DNA from: Brachypterus glaber
Lineage: Eukaryota; Arthropoda; Insecta; Coleoptera; Kateretidae
Direction of reading: 5' to 3'
Assembly (NCBI GenBank): GCA_958510825.1
Contig: OY294049.1
Span: 4,650,001-4,714,000 of the forward strand
Length of the DNA: 64,000 nucleotides
The first letter of the stretch is position 1; every line of letters starts with the position of its first letter. This document shows, piece after piece, positions 33,981 to 44,622 of the stretch. Position numbers and translations under genes: made by a program. The notes beneath the pieces are model-generated. The model saw nothing but the letters and a program-made list of their open reading frames with translations. It did no database searches and had not been told where the DNA came from.

Positions 33981-34197
33981 CAGTATAAGCTCGATATGGG
34001 TATATATGAACTCTTCGGTTTTGTGAACACAGAATATTTTCTATTGACTTCTCTGTAATGTGAACATCAAAAACTCTCGTTAACGTTAACGAAAGTTTAT
34101 GATTTCACATTACAGAGAAGTCAATAGAAAATATTCTGTGTTCACAAAACCGAAGAGTTCATATATACCCATTGTTCACATTATCGAGCTTATACTG
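33981..34197. mobile_element. 217-bp hairpin with pogo/Tigger-like tip
   Basis: CAGTATAAGCTCGATA is repeated in inverse at the right end. Arms of ~95 bp are virtually identical; both contain GAACTCTTCGGTTTTGTGAA, TATTTTCTATTGACTTCTCT and GTAATGTGAA. The left arm lacks a 9-bp ATGTGAACA present in the right. The loop is under 20 bp. The CAGTATAAGCTCGATAATG tip resembles pogo/Tigger-type ends, but TA duplicates are not evident. Confidence 0.85.
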
Positions 34198-34375
34198 TAC
34201 TTATTAAGAAAAAAAGATGTGGTACGAATCTACGGGTACTATTGAGAAATTATTTATTTAATTTGTATTTTTAAAACACTTTTGCGAGTTCCAAAGTAAA
34301 TTTTGTGAAACTTAGTTATTTATAAATAGCAAAATAGTAGTTTATGATAAAAGAACAAAAAATACTGTTTTAGGG

Positions 34376-34469
34376 TGAATACGGAGACTGCCACCCGAGA
34401 TCGGAGAGCGAGTTTGGCAACCGTATTCGCTGCAACTATTTTACTTGTCGCACTAGTACTAGTGCGACA
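34376..34469. repeat. Small hairpin and a 24-bp perfect palindrome
   Basis: GTGAATACGG...CCGTATTCGC (34374-34433) forms a stem. The sequence 34446-34469 is a perfect palindrome with half TGTCGCACTAGT. The reverse frame at 34320-34592 includes them and is Ser/Thr-rich by chance. Confidence 0.65.
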
Positions 34470-34979
34470 TTTTTTTTTGTACAGATTTATTATACAAAAA
34501 AAAGTGGCGCTTTTAGTTAACAACTCTTTTAGACAATAATTAGTTGTAGTTGTACCAAGAATTATTGTCAACCTGCAATTAAATAGTTTCACAGAAAATG
34601 CAAGTTATCTAATACTAGGCCATCAACTCAACATAAATGTGTAAAATGTCACATTTACATTAAATGTCACTTAGTGTAAACATTTTCTTCTTTAAATGTA
34701 TTGAACAAATTTTGTGTAATACGATTTATAAATAAACTAAATATAAATTATATTTGTGAAACAATAAAATAATTTATCAAGTTTAAAGGAGACAGCCTGT
34801 CTAGCAAGACTGTGTACTTTAAAACTAGTTTTACAAATTAATTATAATTATTATACTGTGCGGTTCAACTGTAAACATTGATTTACTACTCTTTAAGTGA
34901 CTTTTATAATTAATATATTTAATTAAGGGCCATTATATTCACCTTTAAGTAAATTTATCCGCTTTTAAAGTTTATTTTT
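34470..34979. other. AT-rich DNA without recognisable features
   Basis: There is a short AATGTCACATTTACATTAAA / AATGTCACTTAG repetition near 34648-34677. I see nothing else. Confidence 0.5.
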
Positions 34980-34983
34980 TTAA

Positions 34984-35376
34984 GGTATAGTTATTTTAAA
35001 TTTGCCGCTAAATACTCCACAAAGTAGGATTTACACTGGAGCATGTAGCTTGTTTTGAATGTAAACATAACCAAAATTTATAATTTTTGTTTACTTACTT
35101 TGTTTTTATGATGTTTTGATGTAAAAAAGAGAATTGATAAAGCTGTTGCTAAAAACACTTTTGTATTCCTGTAGAAACAAAATTTGCTTATAAAATCGCT
35201 TTTATTCCAATAATTTAGAGCAATAAACCATTGTTTTTTTCTCGTTAATGGCACGTCAACGTTTTACGGTTGTGTAAATTGGACCTAGTTATTTCGCTTA
35301 CGACGCATGCGTATCTTACGTTCCTATGGTAATTTCGAGATTGTTTACAAGCGGGAAGGTTTAAAATAACTATACC
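34984..35376. mobile_element. TTAA-flanked MITE, GGTATAGTTATTTTAAA ends
   Basis: A perfect 17-bp terminal inverted repeat, extending imperfectly to ~25 bp (TTTGCCGC / GCGGGAAGG), is bounded exactly by TTAA on both sides (34980-34983 and 35377-35380). The size is 393 bp with no coding frame. Duplicated TTAA indicates a piggyBac-type mechanism. The tips share GGTA with the larger TTAA element at 9687 but are otherwise different. Confidence 0.88.
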
Positions 35377-35390
35377 TTAAAATAATAAAC

Positions 35391-35455
35391 TTTAGTTGGA
35401 GAGCTGGAAACCATTTTTAATTAATTATTTTCTCCCGGCAGTATTTTAGGGTCAA
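35391..35455. mobile_element. Family D, solo terminal fragment
   Basis: TTGGAGAGCTGGAAACCATT and TTTTCTCCCGGCAGTATTTT match the first ~60 bp of family D at 17954, 23038 and 26394. The rest is missing. Confidence 0.75.
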
Positions 35456-35500
35456 CTTTCGTTTGCAGGAAATCAGCTACATTTAAAAAAAAATTGCCTT

Positions 35501-35870
35501 TGAATCTGAAAATGGTAATCGTTCTTTGCGAAAATGCATTCTATGGAGATTTTTTTATATATTTTTAGTTTTGGCAAAAAAAAACGTTATTGAAATCTGT
35601 TTTCGTCGAAAATTAAGTATTTTCTAGTTATTTGGACCCCACTGAATCCGAAAATGGTAATCGTTCTTTGCGGAAATGCACCATTTTTTTCTATGGCGAT
35701 TTTTTATATATTTTTTGTACTGGCAAAATAACGGTATGGAAATCCGTTATCGTTAAAAATGAAGCATATTACAGTTATTTTGGCCCCCTTTAACCCGAAA
35801 ATGGTAATATTTCTTTGCGGAAATGCACCATTTTTTTCTATGGCGATTTTTTATATATTTTTTCTATTTT
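35501..35870. repeat. Tandem repeat, about 145-bp unit, 2.6 copies
   Basis: Units begin near 35501, 35643 and 35791 with GAATC(T/C)GAAAATGGTAATCG and continue with TTCTATGGCGATTTTTTATA. The third unit is interrupted after ATATATTT by family F. Its continuation (TGTTATCGTTAGAAATGATA) resumes after 36370. Confidence 0.8.
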
Positions 35871-36369
35871 GCGACTCTTATTAGCTCATAACCACACGCA
35901 TTTTGCGTGTTCTTATAGGCCCATAAGAGGTCTCTACTTTTTTTTCTGTTGGGTTGGCAACATACAAAAGCATATCTTTTGACGTTTCGTGCTAATGTCA
36001 ATGTCGATTTAAAGTTTAATTTTTTACAAAATTTTGTGTTTGGGTTATTTTTTACCGTGTTAAAATTGTGGAGTGGTTAATTGCAGTGAAAAAAGAAAAG
36101 ATGACTGTAAAATATATCAAAATATCATTTGTTCTTAGAATTTTAAACATAGTGTAAACTGTAATGCCAACCCAAAACAAAAATCCCTAAATCAGTCATC
36201 AATTTAAATGTAAGTTTTTTTTTAATTTTAGAGCAAAATAGAAAAAACTGTATAAAGCACTCGTTTTATAACACCTTTTTAGAGCACTAGTACTTTAGAA
36301 AACTCGCCGCAAGCGGCTCGTTTTATAAACTTGTACTCGTGCGCTAAAAACGTATGTTATGAAACTAGT
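35863..36369. mobile_element. Family F repeat, copy 1 (inserted in a tandem unit)
   Basis: From CTATTTTGCGACTCTTAT to the terminal hairpin it matches 61209-61660. Landmarks are the small hairpin ACACGCATTTTGCGTGT, GGGTTGGCAACA with an inverse GCCAACCC, AATATCATTTGTTCTTAGAA and ATCCCTAAATCAGTCATCAA. A 75-bp imperfect palindrome at 36276-36350 lies in the opposite orientation to that of the other copy. No coding frame is present. Confidence 0.88.
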
Positions 36370-36376
36370 ACTAGTT

Positions 36377-36832
36377 CTGTTATCGTTAGAAATGATATTA
36401 TTTGCATCTGTGAAAGAATCCGTCTCTGGATATAGGAAATAGTATATATGACACTCGTTTCAGTCATTACAGTGTATTAAATTGATATCTATTGCAAAAA
36501 TGTAGGCGTGAGAATCATGGGAAACATAAAATGGCAGGAATTTCTTTACAGAAAGCGGCGATTTTATCTTAGACTGATACAACGTTTGACTTTTCTTTCA
36601 CATACTTTACGAGTTTTAAAACAATCGGATATTACAATAGAAAATTTTACTAACCTGAAAGGATTACGTATAGTTGTCATAAGATTTATCTAAAAAAACT
36701 AGAAACCACAGATTTTTGCGGAAATTAAAGAATATGATTTATTGCATGGGAACTAGTTATATTTTCGAAAAAAATTACGTCAATTTTATTCCACGATTTT
36801 CTTAAGGATTTTCCTATAACTTTTTTCTTTTT
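36377..36832. other. Sequence without supportable features
   Basis: A 61-codon forward frame at 36508-36693 is somewhat less A/T-biased than its neighbours but has no recognisable domain. I do not call it a gene. Confidence 0.4.
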
Positions 36833-37772
36833 ATATTATTCATAGCGCCTGCCATACGATAACTCAAGAACGAATAATCGACTTAAAATTTTTAGGAAAA
36901 AGTTCTATGAGGAGAAGATCCCTATTGTTTCCCAAAAACATTAAAGTTATGGGGGGTAAATCGAAAAATGCTAAAAAAAAATTCCGATTAACTTAACTTT
37001 TTCAGGAAAAATTACTTTTATTATATAAGGATCAACTCTACCAATTTTGAAAGAAATCCCCACAACAACAAAAAAGTTATGGGGGTTAAACTTTTTTAAA
37101 AAATTAAAAAATCAGATTTTTTTCGATTTTTTGCAAACAGAAAATAAAGTAAAAAAATGAAGTTTTTTTTTTTAATTATTTTTTTTTATTTTTTTCAATA
37201 TTTTTGTTGTTTTTTAAAAGACGATCTTAAAGAAGTATTTAAAAAAAATGTTATAATATTTTTTTTTCTTGCAAAAAGGACAAAAATAATGTTTTTGAAA
37301 ATTATAGATTTTTTATTTTCTTAAAAAGTTTAACCCATCATTTTGTTTCTGGGAGGATTACTTTCAAAATTGGTAGAATTAGTGCTTATAATAAAAGTCA
37401 TTTTTCCTGAAAAAGTTACGTTAATCGGAATTTCCTTTCAGCTTTTTACGAGTTTTTTAAAAGTTTAACCCCTCATGCCTTTTTTGTTTTTGGGTGGATT
37501 ACTTTCAAATGAACGGATCTTCCCCTCATAGAACTTGATTTGTCCTGAAAATTTCAAGTCGATCGGATTATTCGTTCTTGAGTTATCGTGTCTAAAAAAA
37601 ACGTGACATAGGACAGACAGATGGGCGGACAGACGGAAATTTTCAAAGTTTATTATTTTTTCATGAAATACATTTGTATCCAAGAATTTTTGTCTATGAA
37701 GATTTTTGGCGATTTTGGGAAATTCGAAACTACTGTATAATACTATTCTAGCGCTATGCGCTGTGAATAGTG
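36833..37772. mobile_element. Family A foldback element, most symmetrical copy
   Basis: Both tips are of the GCGC type (TTCATAGCGCCTGCC at left, GCTATGCGCTGTGAATAG at right). The arms are inverse copies with CGATAACTCAAGAACGAATA, TTCTATGAGGAGAAGATCCC and GGATCAACTCTACCAATTTT. The right arm contains GACAGACAGATGGGCGGACA. The 72-codon reverse frame at 37465-37683 is arm sequence. It is non-autonomous. Confidence 0.88.
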
Positions 37773-38179
37773 TACAAAAGTTAAGGGGGTGTAAATATGA
37801 TATGTGACAGGTATTTGTACTTGTACTATATTGCTACCGAGACTTCTGCTATTTAGTTTAAGCATCTATAAAATTTCATTGATCAGCTTCCTCATTATTG
37901 CTTTAGAAACTAGTAGGTATTTTATCGAACAGTACGGTTGGGTAACAAACTTAGAACATTCTAAAATTTTAACATGCCATTATCAATTTGTGTAACCGAT
38001 TAGGTAAATGCATTTAATTGTCATTATTTTAAAAATGAATAATAAAGAAGAATACACATGTTGTTATGTTTTATTTTCCTTTATAACTGCTTAAAAAAAA
38101 ACTATAAAATCAATGATGGCCAATCGGTAGGGCGAAGTGGGACGGGTGCACTTGGTATTTCACGAGAAAGCTCAGAAGC
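37773..38179. other. AT-rich DNA without recognisable features
   Basis: Two forward frames (37804-37995 and 38058-38270) lack any supporting signal, and the second runs into the duplicated hairpin segment. Confidence 0.45.
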
Positions 38180-38575
38180 AATGGAGCTCTCTACAACTAG
38201 AATTATGAAACAAAAGACGTCTACCCTATCTCTATCTCATTTGTGCTACACTTTCCAGCCAACCAAATAAATACTGTATTTGTTTTTCATACAACAAATA
38301 CAGTATTTATTTGGTTGGCCGGAAAGTGTAGCAGTGAGAGGCACGTACGAACATAGCTAATGTGAATCTGTAGAATAAGATAATTCTACTAAAATTTAGA
38401 TGGCGCCAGTAATTTCTTTAATAATGCACTTTTCGCCCGGCCAAGTAAATATTGTATTTGTTCAACAAAGAACAAATACAGCATTTGTTTGGTTGGGTTG
38501 AAGTGGGAGTGTATGTATGTCTTCTATCCTTTTTGGGTAGAACTTTTGTCCCTGTCTAATCTAATGGGAGAATTC
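38180..38575. repeat. Direct duplication, copy 1, with two related hairpins
   Basis: From AATGGAGCTCTCTACAACTA to AATCTAATGGGAGAA it is almost identical to 38810-39210, differing by a few substitutions and short indels. It holds two hairpins: 38244-38332 (CCAACCAAATAAATACTGTA arms) and 38427-38505 (GGCCAAGTAAATATTGTATT arms). The two hairpins are themselves distantly related. Confidence 0.93.
38244..38332. mobile_element. 89-bp hairpin MITE
   Basis: Arms of ~39 bp are nearly perfect inverse copies around a TTTTCATACA-like loop. It is repeated in the duplicate at 38874-38962. Confidence 0.85.
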
Positions 38576-38809
38576 TCCATTATGTCTTATCGAAAATTGA
38601 ACACATAGTATGTTCAATAACTCAAAAATTAATTTTTTTTTTAAATTTAAACGTTCACATACTTTCAAGAATTAAAACGAAGGTTAAAAGCGTTTTTAAC
38701 CTTTTTGATACGGAAAACGACCAGAGTTGCATAATTTTTTTTTTTTAAGTGGGTAAAATATTTTTTATATTTTTGTTAGGGGGCAAGAGGTAGAGCGTTA
38801 TGTTAGGCT

Positions 38810-39210
38810 AATGGAGCTCTCTACAACTAGAATTATGAAACAAAAGACGTCTACCCTATCTCTATCTCATTTGTGCTACACTTTCCAGCCAACCAAATAA
38901 ATACTGTATTTGTTTTTCATACAACAAATACAGTATTTATTTGGTTGGCCGGAAAGTGTAGCAGTGAACGGCACGGCACGAACGAACATAGCTAATGTGA
39001 ATCTGTAGAATAAGATAATTCTACTAAAATTTAGATGGCGCCAGTAATTTCTTTAATATAGTTGCACTTTTCGCCCGGCCAAGTAAATATTGTATTTGTT
39101 CAACAAAGAACAAATACAGAATTTGTTTGGTTGGGTGGAAGTGGGAGTGTATGTATGTCTTCTATCCTTTTTGGGTAGAACTTTTGTCCCTGTCTAATCT
39201 AACGGGAGAA
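38810..39210. repeat. Direct duplication, copy 2, with two related hairpins
   Basis: This is a second copy of 38180-38575, about 630 bp downstream, in the same orientation. The hairpins lie at 38874-38962 and 39065-39143. Divergence is low, implying a recent event. The 230-bp spacer (38576-38809) is not duplicated. Confidence 0.93.
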
Positions 39211-39514
39211 ATCTCTATTTTAACAATTGCATTTTATTAAAATCGGTATCTTTAGAACAAAACAGCTTTTATTTATTTTAAATATCTTGTTCATTAAGTT
39301 TTTTAGCATTTCTTGCTGTTACTAAGTTAAATATGAAATAAATTATACTTTCTCAAGCCAAGTTTGTAAAGTAAGTATACATATATCTTAGTACTAATAT
39401 AATTATATTTGAACCTTTTTTATTGAATTAAAAAAAAAACTACTTTTTTTTTCATTTCACGAGTCGTCTACGTAAATCTAGTGTTTCTTGTGGACTACTG
39501 GGATAATAGCTTTG
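39211..39514. other. AT-rich DNA without recognisable features
   Basis: Nothing is supportable here. Confidence 0.5.
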
Positions 39515-39645
39515 TTTTGGTTCTCCAAAATCTCAGTTCTGAACTGATTTGGAACCGGCGCAGTTGCTACTGGGCAATGCTCAGTCGTAACTGCTCCCGT
39601 TCCGAACCAGTTCAGAACTGTGACTTTCGAGAACCAAAAAAAACC
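39515..39645. mobile_element. Hairpin, about 130 bp
   Basis: TTTTGGTTCTC and CAGTTCTGAACTG are repeated in inverse (CAGTTCAGAACTG, GAGAACCAAAA). There is an inner stem GGAACCGG(C)GCAGTT. It is relatively G/C-rich. The 88-codon reverse frame at 39478-39744 is read through this hairpin and is not a gene. Confidence 0.8.
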
Positions 39646-40654
39646 TAATATCTTCCCACCTATTACCAATTGAGTGGCATGCGTATGTCGCAGTAGCTGT
39701 AATAATTTAAAATAATTAAGGGAATAGATTTCATCTCTGGGCATAGCTGTGGAAGGAATATAAAGTCGGTGGGAAAATAGTATCCCAAAGACACCTAAAG
39801 GGTTAAGGCCATTTACGACTTAAAATGGCGGCCGTATTTTAGTTCACAAAATTTTTAAATATGACTGGTAATTTGCGCGTTAAAGTTCATGTGGCAGAGT
39901 CCCAGTCCTATGCACAATTCCGGCGACTGATAGAACTCTATAGTGGACGGAGTGTCAGTAGTATGCCAGTATTTTCATCTCGTAAAATTTTTGTGAACTT
40001 TTAGATAAGGCTGCCGCTGAAGTGGTCTATAATTATAATTATAATAAGTAAACTTTTTATAAAAAAGCACAATTATTTTAGTCCAATTATCACAGAGTTT
40101 AAATTAGAACTATTTTATTTTTAATACTTGTAAAAACAATTCGTGAGGTGTTCCCCAAGGATTACCACTAGGCTCAGTAGAATATGCTGTGATGTTATAA
40201 GTATCCTTTACGTCTACCTAAACTTTTTCTCATATTTCGTTTTAATGCAGGCCTTGATCTATTGTTTTTTTTAATACGAATAATTATAACTATTACTTTG
40301 ACATATAAATAGGTAATATCTATCATAAACAATATAATAGTTAGTAGATACGATGAATAATAATTAATTTAAGCAAATATCGGGTGCTCCATAAAAATAT
40401 AATTTATCAGAAAATGACGCATATTGACTATTTACAAAATAATGTTTATTTTGGATTTTCCATGAACTAGCATAAGGTAAAACGTGTTAGATAAATTTTG
40501 GCAATACCTACACAGAATTCCTGGAAAATTTATTTTGACTTTTATGGTGGGCAGGTTTAGCGTAATTGTGCGCGCGCGGTAAAAACGCTGTAAACACTGG
40601 ACTAAATAGTCAAAAGTCGAAATTAGAAAATTATAAACAAAAAGTATGCTCTAA
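39646..40654. other. AT-rich DNA without recognisable genes
   Basis: I see no domain, tRNA or repeat boundary. A GTGCGCGCGCGG at 40568 is a short alternating G/C tract. Confidence 0.5.
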
Positions 40655-40746
40655 ATAAATAAATAATAATAATAAGTAAATAAATATCTTTATTTCATAA
40701 ATTATATCAATTATACAACAAATATCGTATAACTAACTAAGTTCTA
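40655..40746 (-). mobile_element. Possible non-LTR retrotransposon 3' tail
   Basis: On the reverse strand the sequence reads ...TATGAAATAAAGATATTTAT and then TTATTATTATTATTTATTTA. This resembles the polyadenylation signal plus simple tail of insect non-LTR elements. It abuts the family G insertion, which may have landed in it. No coding part is visible. Confidence 0.3.
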
Positions 40747-40748
40747 TA

Positions 40749-41470
40749 CAGTGCGGTCCAAAAGTCACCCCCCCCCCTTTTAACTTTTGAACGACCTGAG
40801 ATATCGACTTCAAATTTAGAACTCTTAAATAAGACAACTTAAACTATCTTTTAGCATATATTTGATATTTTCAGCTCTTAAAATGTGGGCAGGGGGCATG
40901 GGGGGACATTTTTTTAAATGGAAAGGGGGGTCGTGTGATACATTATTTTAAAGCTTATAAAATTCTCTATTTAAACTAATATTTTTAAATTTTTTAAAAA
41001 TCTTTTTTAAGGTTTTGATTTTTCAATTTTTTGTGGTAAAACATTCGATTTTTTAAGTTTTTTTTTATAAATTTTTATTTATGTTAACTAAAAATAGTTT
41101 AAAAGTATAATTAACATTTTTTATGATAAAATTAGGCATTTTTCAAAAATTATTTGTTTTTTTTTTAGAGGAATTTTGACATTAATACCCATTTTCAACC
41201 CCATTTTAAACCCATTTTTTTTTTTAATTTAAAAATATGGAGTTAAATGGAGAATTTTATAAGCTTTAAAATGATGTATTACACGACCCGCCTTTCCATT
41301 TAAAAAAATGTGCCCCCATGCCCCCCTGCCCACATTTTAACAGCTGAAAGTATTAAATATATGCTAAAAAATAGTTTAAGTTGACTTATTTAAAAGTTCC
41401 AAATTTGAAGTCGATATCTCAACTGGTTCAAAAGTTAAGAGGAGGGGGGGGTGACTTTTGGACCGCTCTG
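40749..41470. mobile_element. Family G foldback element, full length, TA target
   Basis: The tips CAGTGCGGTCCAAAAGTCAC and the inverse (GTGACTTTTGGACCGCTCTG) are bounded by TA on both sides (40747-40748 and 41471-41472). Long arms share a C/G run, TTTTGAAC, GATATCGACTTCAAATTT, GCTCTTAAAATGTGGGCAGG and AATGGAAAGG. CAGTG tips with a TA target resemble Tc1/mariner-type elements. It is 722 bp without coding capacity. Partial copies lie at 20818, 59792 and 63416. Confidence 0.92.
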
Positions 41471-41472
41471 TA

Positions 41473-42914
41473 TATATTTTTTTACGTTATAACTCAAAAT
41501 CAGGAGGCGCAAAAAATAAAAAATAAATTTTAAATTTTACGTTTTTTGAGAATTTTATGTTTTTATTGTGTCCGTTAATATTTTTGATTTTATTTCATAA
41601 AGTTTATTTCTTTGCCCAACCATTTTATTTAGTAAAATGCCTTATAAAGGCTTTATAATAAAATATACTGAGTAAAAATTGATAAAAGATAACATTGTAA
41701 TGAAAATTACAAAATAAAAATAATTTATTTTAATTATCATATTAATATTTGGTATTATTACATAAATAAATACTAAAAGTTATAAAGAAACGGATTAAAC
41801 TACATCCTGGTTATATTATCATAAAAAAAATATTTTTTTTTTTTTATTTTTTAAAAGTTGGCGTAATTTTTACGCCGTGTCTATAACGTTCATAAGAAAG
41901 TGTATGTAGCAAAGGGTTAACCTTCATTTTTCTCTATAATTGAGCAACCCACGCCTTTTTAAAAAACTTGAATTATTATTAAATTACACCTCATGATTTT
42001 TCAGCTTGTTCTAATTAGTTTTAAAATGTAAAAATATCTTTGTAAAACAATTTTTGGCATGATTTGCGTCATACATATTAAAAAAAATTGGCAACTTATT
42101 TTAGCCCAGCCGGATATAATAAATTATTAATTAATCCAAAGAATTATAAAATTCGCATTTATAGGAAACAATCGGGTAATAAATTTCCGTCATACATGAT
42201 TCTTTTCCATACATAGACAATGTCTATTAGACGTGGTCAAATAAAAACTGGGTACGCTAAATAACTCAATGATAAATATGCTTACCTAGATCCTTTATAT
42301 TTACATACATTTATGCATACTTATGTCAAAATAGACCTTGTTGATCAGTACCCCAGATAGCACAGATAATCTCTTAAAATCCGATTAATAATACTCTTAC
42401 AATAATTCTTTAAATATACTATGATAACATCCAAACCAAGCAGCAAACGGAGAGCTTTTTTACTCCCACAACACAGAAATTTTTTAAGTAATAAAACTAA
42501 GAAAAAAGGAAAATAATCGTAATTTTTTGAACAAATACGTATATACCTGTATATACCTGTATATACAGATTTTTTTAGTGTTGAAAAAAAGAAATCAAAA
42601 AGCAAACTGACAAATGATCTTGACTTGTAACTGCTTATATTTATCTTCTAAACTTTAGTTATAAAACAAGGCGTTTTTCTGGCTGAAGTTTGCTTATAAT
42701 ACTATCACATACTTAACATATTTTCAAAGAAACTGCATACAACTTTTTCGCGAATAGAGAAATATTTTACCCGGAATGCTGCATACAATAAGAAAACCAG
42801 CGCAAATGAACAAAAATATGTGCAAAGTCGTGAAGATTGTATTTGGATAACCTAAGGATCTTGCGCAAATTATTCACGGTTTTTAAGTTGTATGACTATA
42901 TATTTGAGTAAATT
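41473..42914. other. AT-rich DNA without a supportable gene
   Basis: The longest frame is a reverse 86-codon one at 42345-42605. A GSKKALRLLLGL stretch in it is faintly reminiscent of the C-terminal region of non-LTR reverse transcriptases, but I do not consider it supported. ATATACCTGTATATACCTGT at 42540 is a short tandem. Confidence 0.4.
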
Positions 42915-43024
42915 CAGGGGCGGCATAGGGGGAGTATATTCAGGGAATTTATAGGAAGTGGTTCCCCGGGGGGCAAGCAAAAAAATTTAAGTGTTGGGGT
43001 AGCCCCGTACCTATCTTAAAAAAA
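42915..43024. mobile_element. hAT-like MITE end fragment
   Basis: CAGGGGCGGCATAGGGGGAG resembles the tips at 33370 and 49640. A second TTCAGGGAATT follows, then a G-rich segment. No opposite tip or 8-bp duplication was found. Confidence 0.4.
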
Positions 43025-43481
43025 GGAATTGATTTTTAAAGTACTGCATGATAACTTATTTCCTGCTGATTGTGGAAGGTATCTTTAAAAACTACCCTGA
43101 GTAAGTAATTGTTATATGTTCCAACCTTCCAGCAACTTCATGCCTTGCTCCTTAATTTTTTTAATAATATCTTTATTTAGATCTCCTGGTTTAGTCAATT
43201 TATTTTTATTTGGTTTCGTTTATTCTAATTCATTTAAAATTCTGTCAATAAAGTAGATCAAAAGTCCTTTTTAAAATACCAATTGATAATATTTTTCTTT
43301 TAAATTTTCCGGTTAGGCCATTTGTTTTTATTTTGTTAATTTAAACCTCTGTCAAAAAAGCAGATAAATAGTATATTATGATCCAAGGACGAGAAATAAT
43401 GTTTCTCGTCTACGCAATTTTTTATTCGCGCGTAAACATATTTTTAACAAAAAAAGGTAACAATAATAAGTAAAATTAGTT
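43025..43481. other. AT-rich DNA without recognisable features
   Basis: A TTTTAAA(A/T)... direct similarity between 43200-43270 and 43315-43370 suggests an old local duplication. Nothing else is visible. Confidence 0.4.
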
Positions 43482-43796
43482 TTATCCAATACATAAAGAT
43501 AATAAGACAATTACCAGCTTTATTTTAAATAGATAAACTCAATAATAACCCCCGCGTGGCTTTTACTTTATTGAGTGGATAATTATTTATTTTACCCATT
43601 CAACTGTCACTTGTCAAATTATTTTCTTGTAAATGTCATTAAAATTTTCAATAAAAATATGAATTCCTAAGCTATTTATTGGATAAAACCTTGTATGGCA
43701 CTCATGGGTAAACCGATATTGCCCTCCCGAAAATTAACCTGCTTGGCTGACGCCTTGCAGGTTAATTTTCTCATGGGCACTAGTACCATAAATAAC
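43482..43796. mobile_element. Family E repeat, copy 2 (no MITE insertion)
   Basis: It is nearly identical to 31011-31473 but lacks the 131-bp MITE at ACTTTATT|GAGTGG. It also lacks ~17 bp after CATGGGCA near the right end. The GAAAATTAACCTGC hairpin is present. It serves as the empty-site reference. Confidence 0.88.
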
Positions 43797-43853
43797 TATT
43801 AATTTGGTTATGTCAGTTATCTGACAATTTTCTATAAGGAACCTCAAAAAGAC

Positions 43854-43877
43854 TTTGGCGGGCTGCAGCCCGCCAAA
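43854..43877. repeat. 24-bp perfect G/C-rich palindrome
   Basis: The half-site TTTGGCGGGCTG is followed without spacer by its exact inverse, starting ~57 bp downstream of family E copy 2. It is striking in an A/T-rich context. It could be a hairpin relic or a protein-binding dyad; function unknown. Confidence 0.8.
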
Positions 43878-44091
43878 ATAAAACAAAGGACAATCTCCAA
43901 AAAAAGTGTCACTTTTAACTTAAAATTTCTAACCGAAAGATGTCACTTTGAAATACAAGCGAATAAAAAAGTCTTTAAAAACATCTGTCACAGAGGACCA
44001 TACAATTAAATCTTAGTTCAGCGCAAATTAAAATCTAACTAAAGTTCCAGTCTTGAACTCATAATTCATCATTTTTATCACTGATATAATG

Positions 44092-44353
44092 GTCCGGGAG
44101 CCCACGCCCAGTAGATTTTTTTATTACCTCACTGTTGAAACTTTGTATATGTGTTTTTTATGTCCAGTCAAACAACTTTTTATGTGGTAACCTTGTCCGA
44201 CAAAAATTTTCTGGCAATAAAGTCCCAAAAAAAACGCCTGCTACCGAGAATTTTCTTATGTAAGAAGTTGTTTGACTGGACATAAAGAACTCATATACAA
44301 ATTCTCGACGGTAAGGTAATAACAAAAATTCTACTGGGCTTGGGATCCCGGAC
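44092..44353. mobile_element. Foldback element, about 260 bp
   Basis: GTCCGGGAGCCCACGCCCAG and TTTATGTCCAGTCAAACAAC lie in the left arm, and their inverses (CTGGGCTTGGGATCCCGGAC, GTTGTTTGACTGGACATAAA) in the right. The arms are ~100 bp. TATAA-like sequence flanks both tips. No coding frame is present. Confidence 0.85.
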
Positions 44354-44622
44354 TATAACTTAGGGTTTCTAATATAGGCTAGATGTTTATGGCTGGTTTA
44401 ATAAAACATATACATTATCATTCATTATTATCAATCCTATAGGAATGGAAATGAAACAAACTAAAACACATACATTCTAATTGAGCTAATGGTATAGTAT
44501 TTAACCATTAATTTCTAGAATATTATGACGCTAATAAAATCATGCAGCACACAAATACAAAGTCCAGTTGGCAGTACACTAGTAAAACCGTATGGCTATT
44601 TCAAAAATTTACTTAATATCCT

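Noticed and set aside
36508..36693. 61-codon forward frame with a Leu-rich stretch
   Set aside because: No domain, promoter or splice signals; expected by chance in 64 kb.
38180..39210. Long terminal repeats of a retrotransposon
   Set aside because: The direct copies are only ~395 bp around a 230-bp spacer, lack TG...CA ends, and each contains two hairpin MITEs.
42345..42605. 86-codon reverse frame with GSKKALRLLLGL, faintly like the post-RT region of LINEs
   Set aside because: The similarity covers about 12 residues only, and continuing it needs a frame change. No Cys-His knuckle or tail accompanies it.
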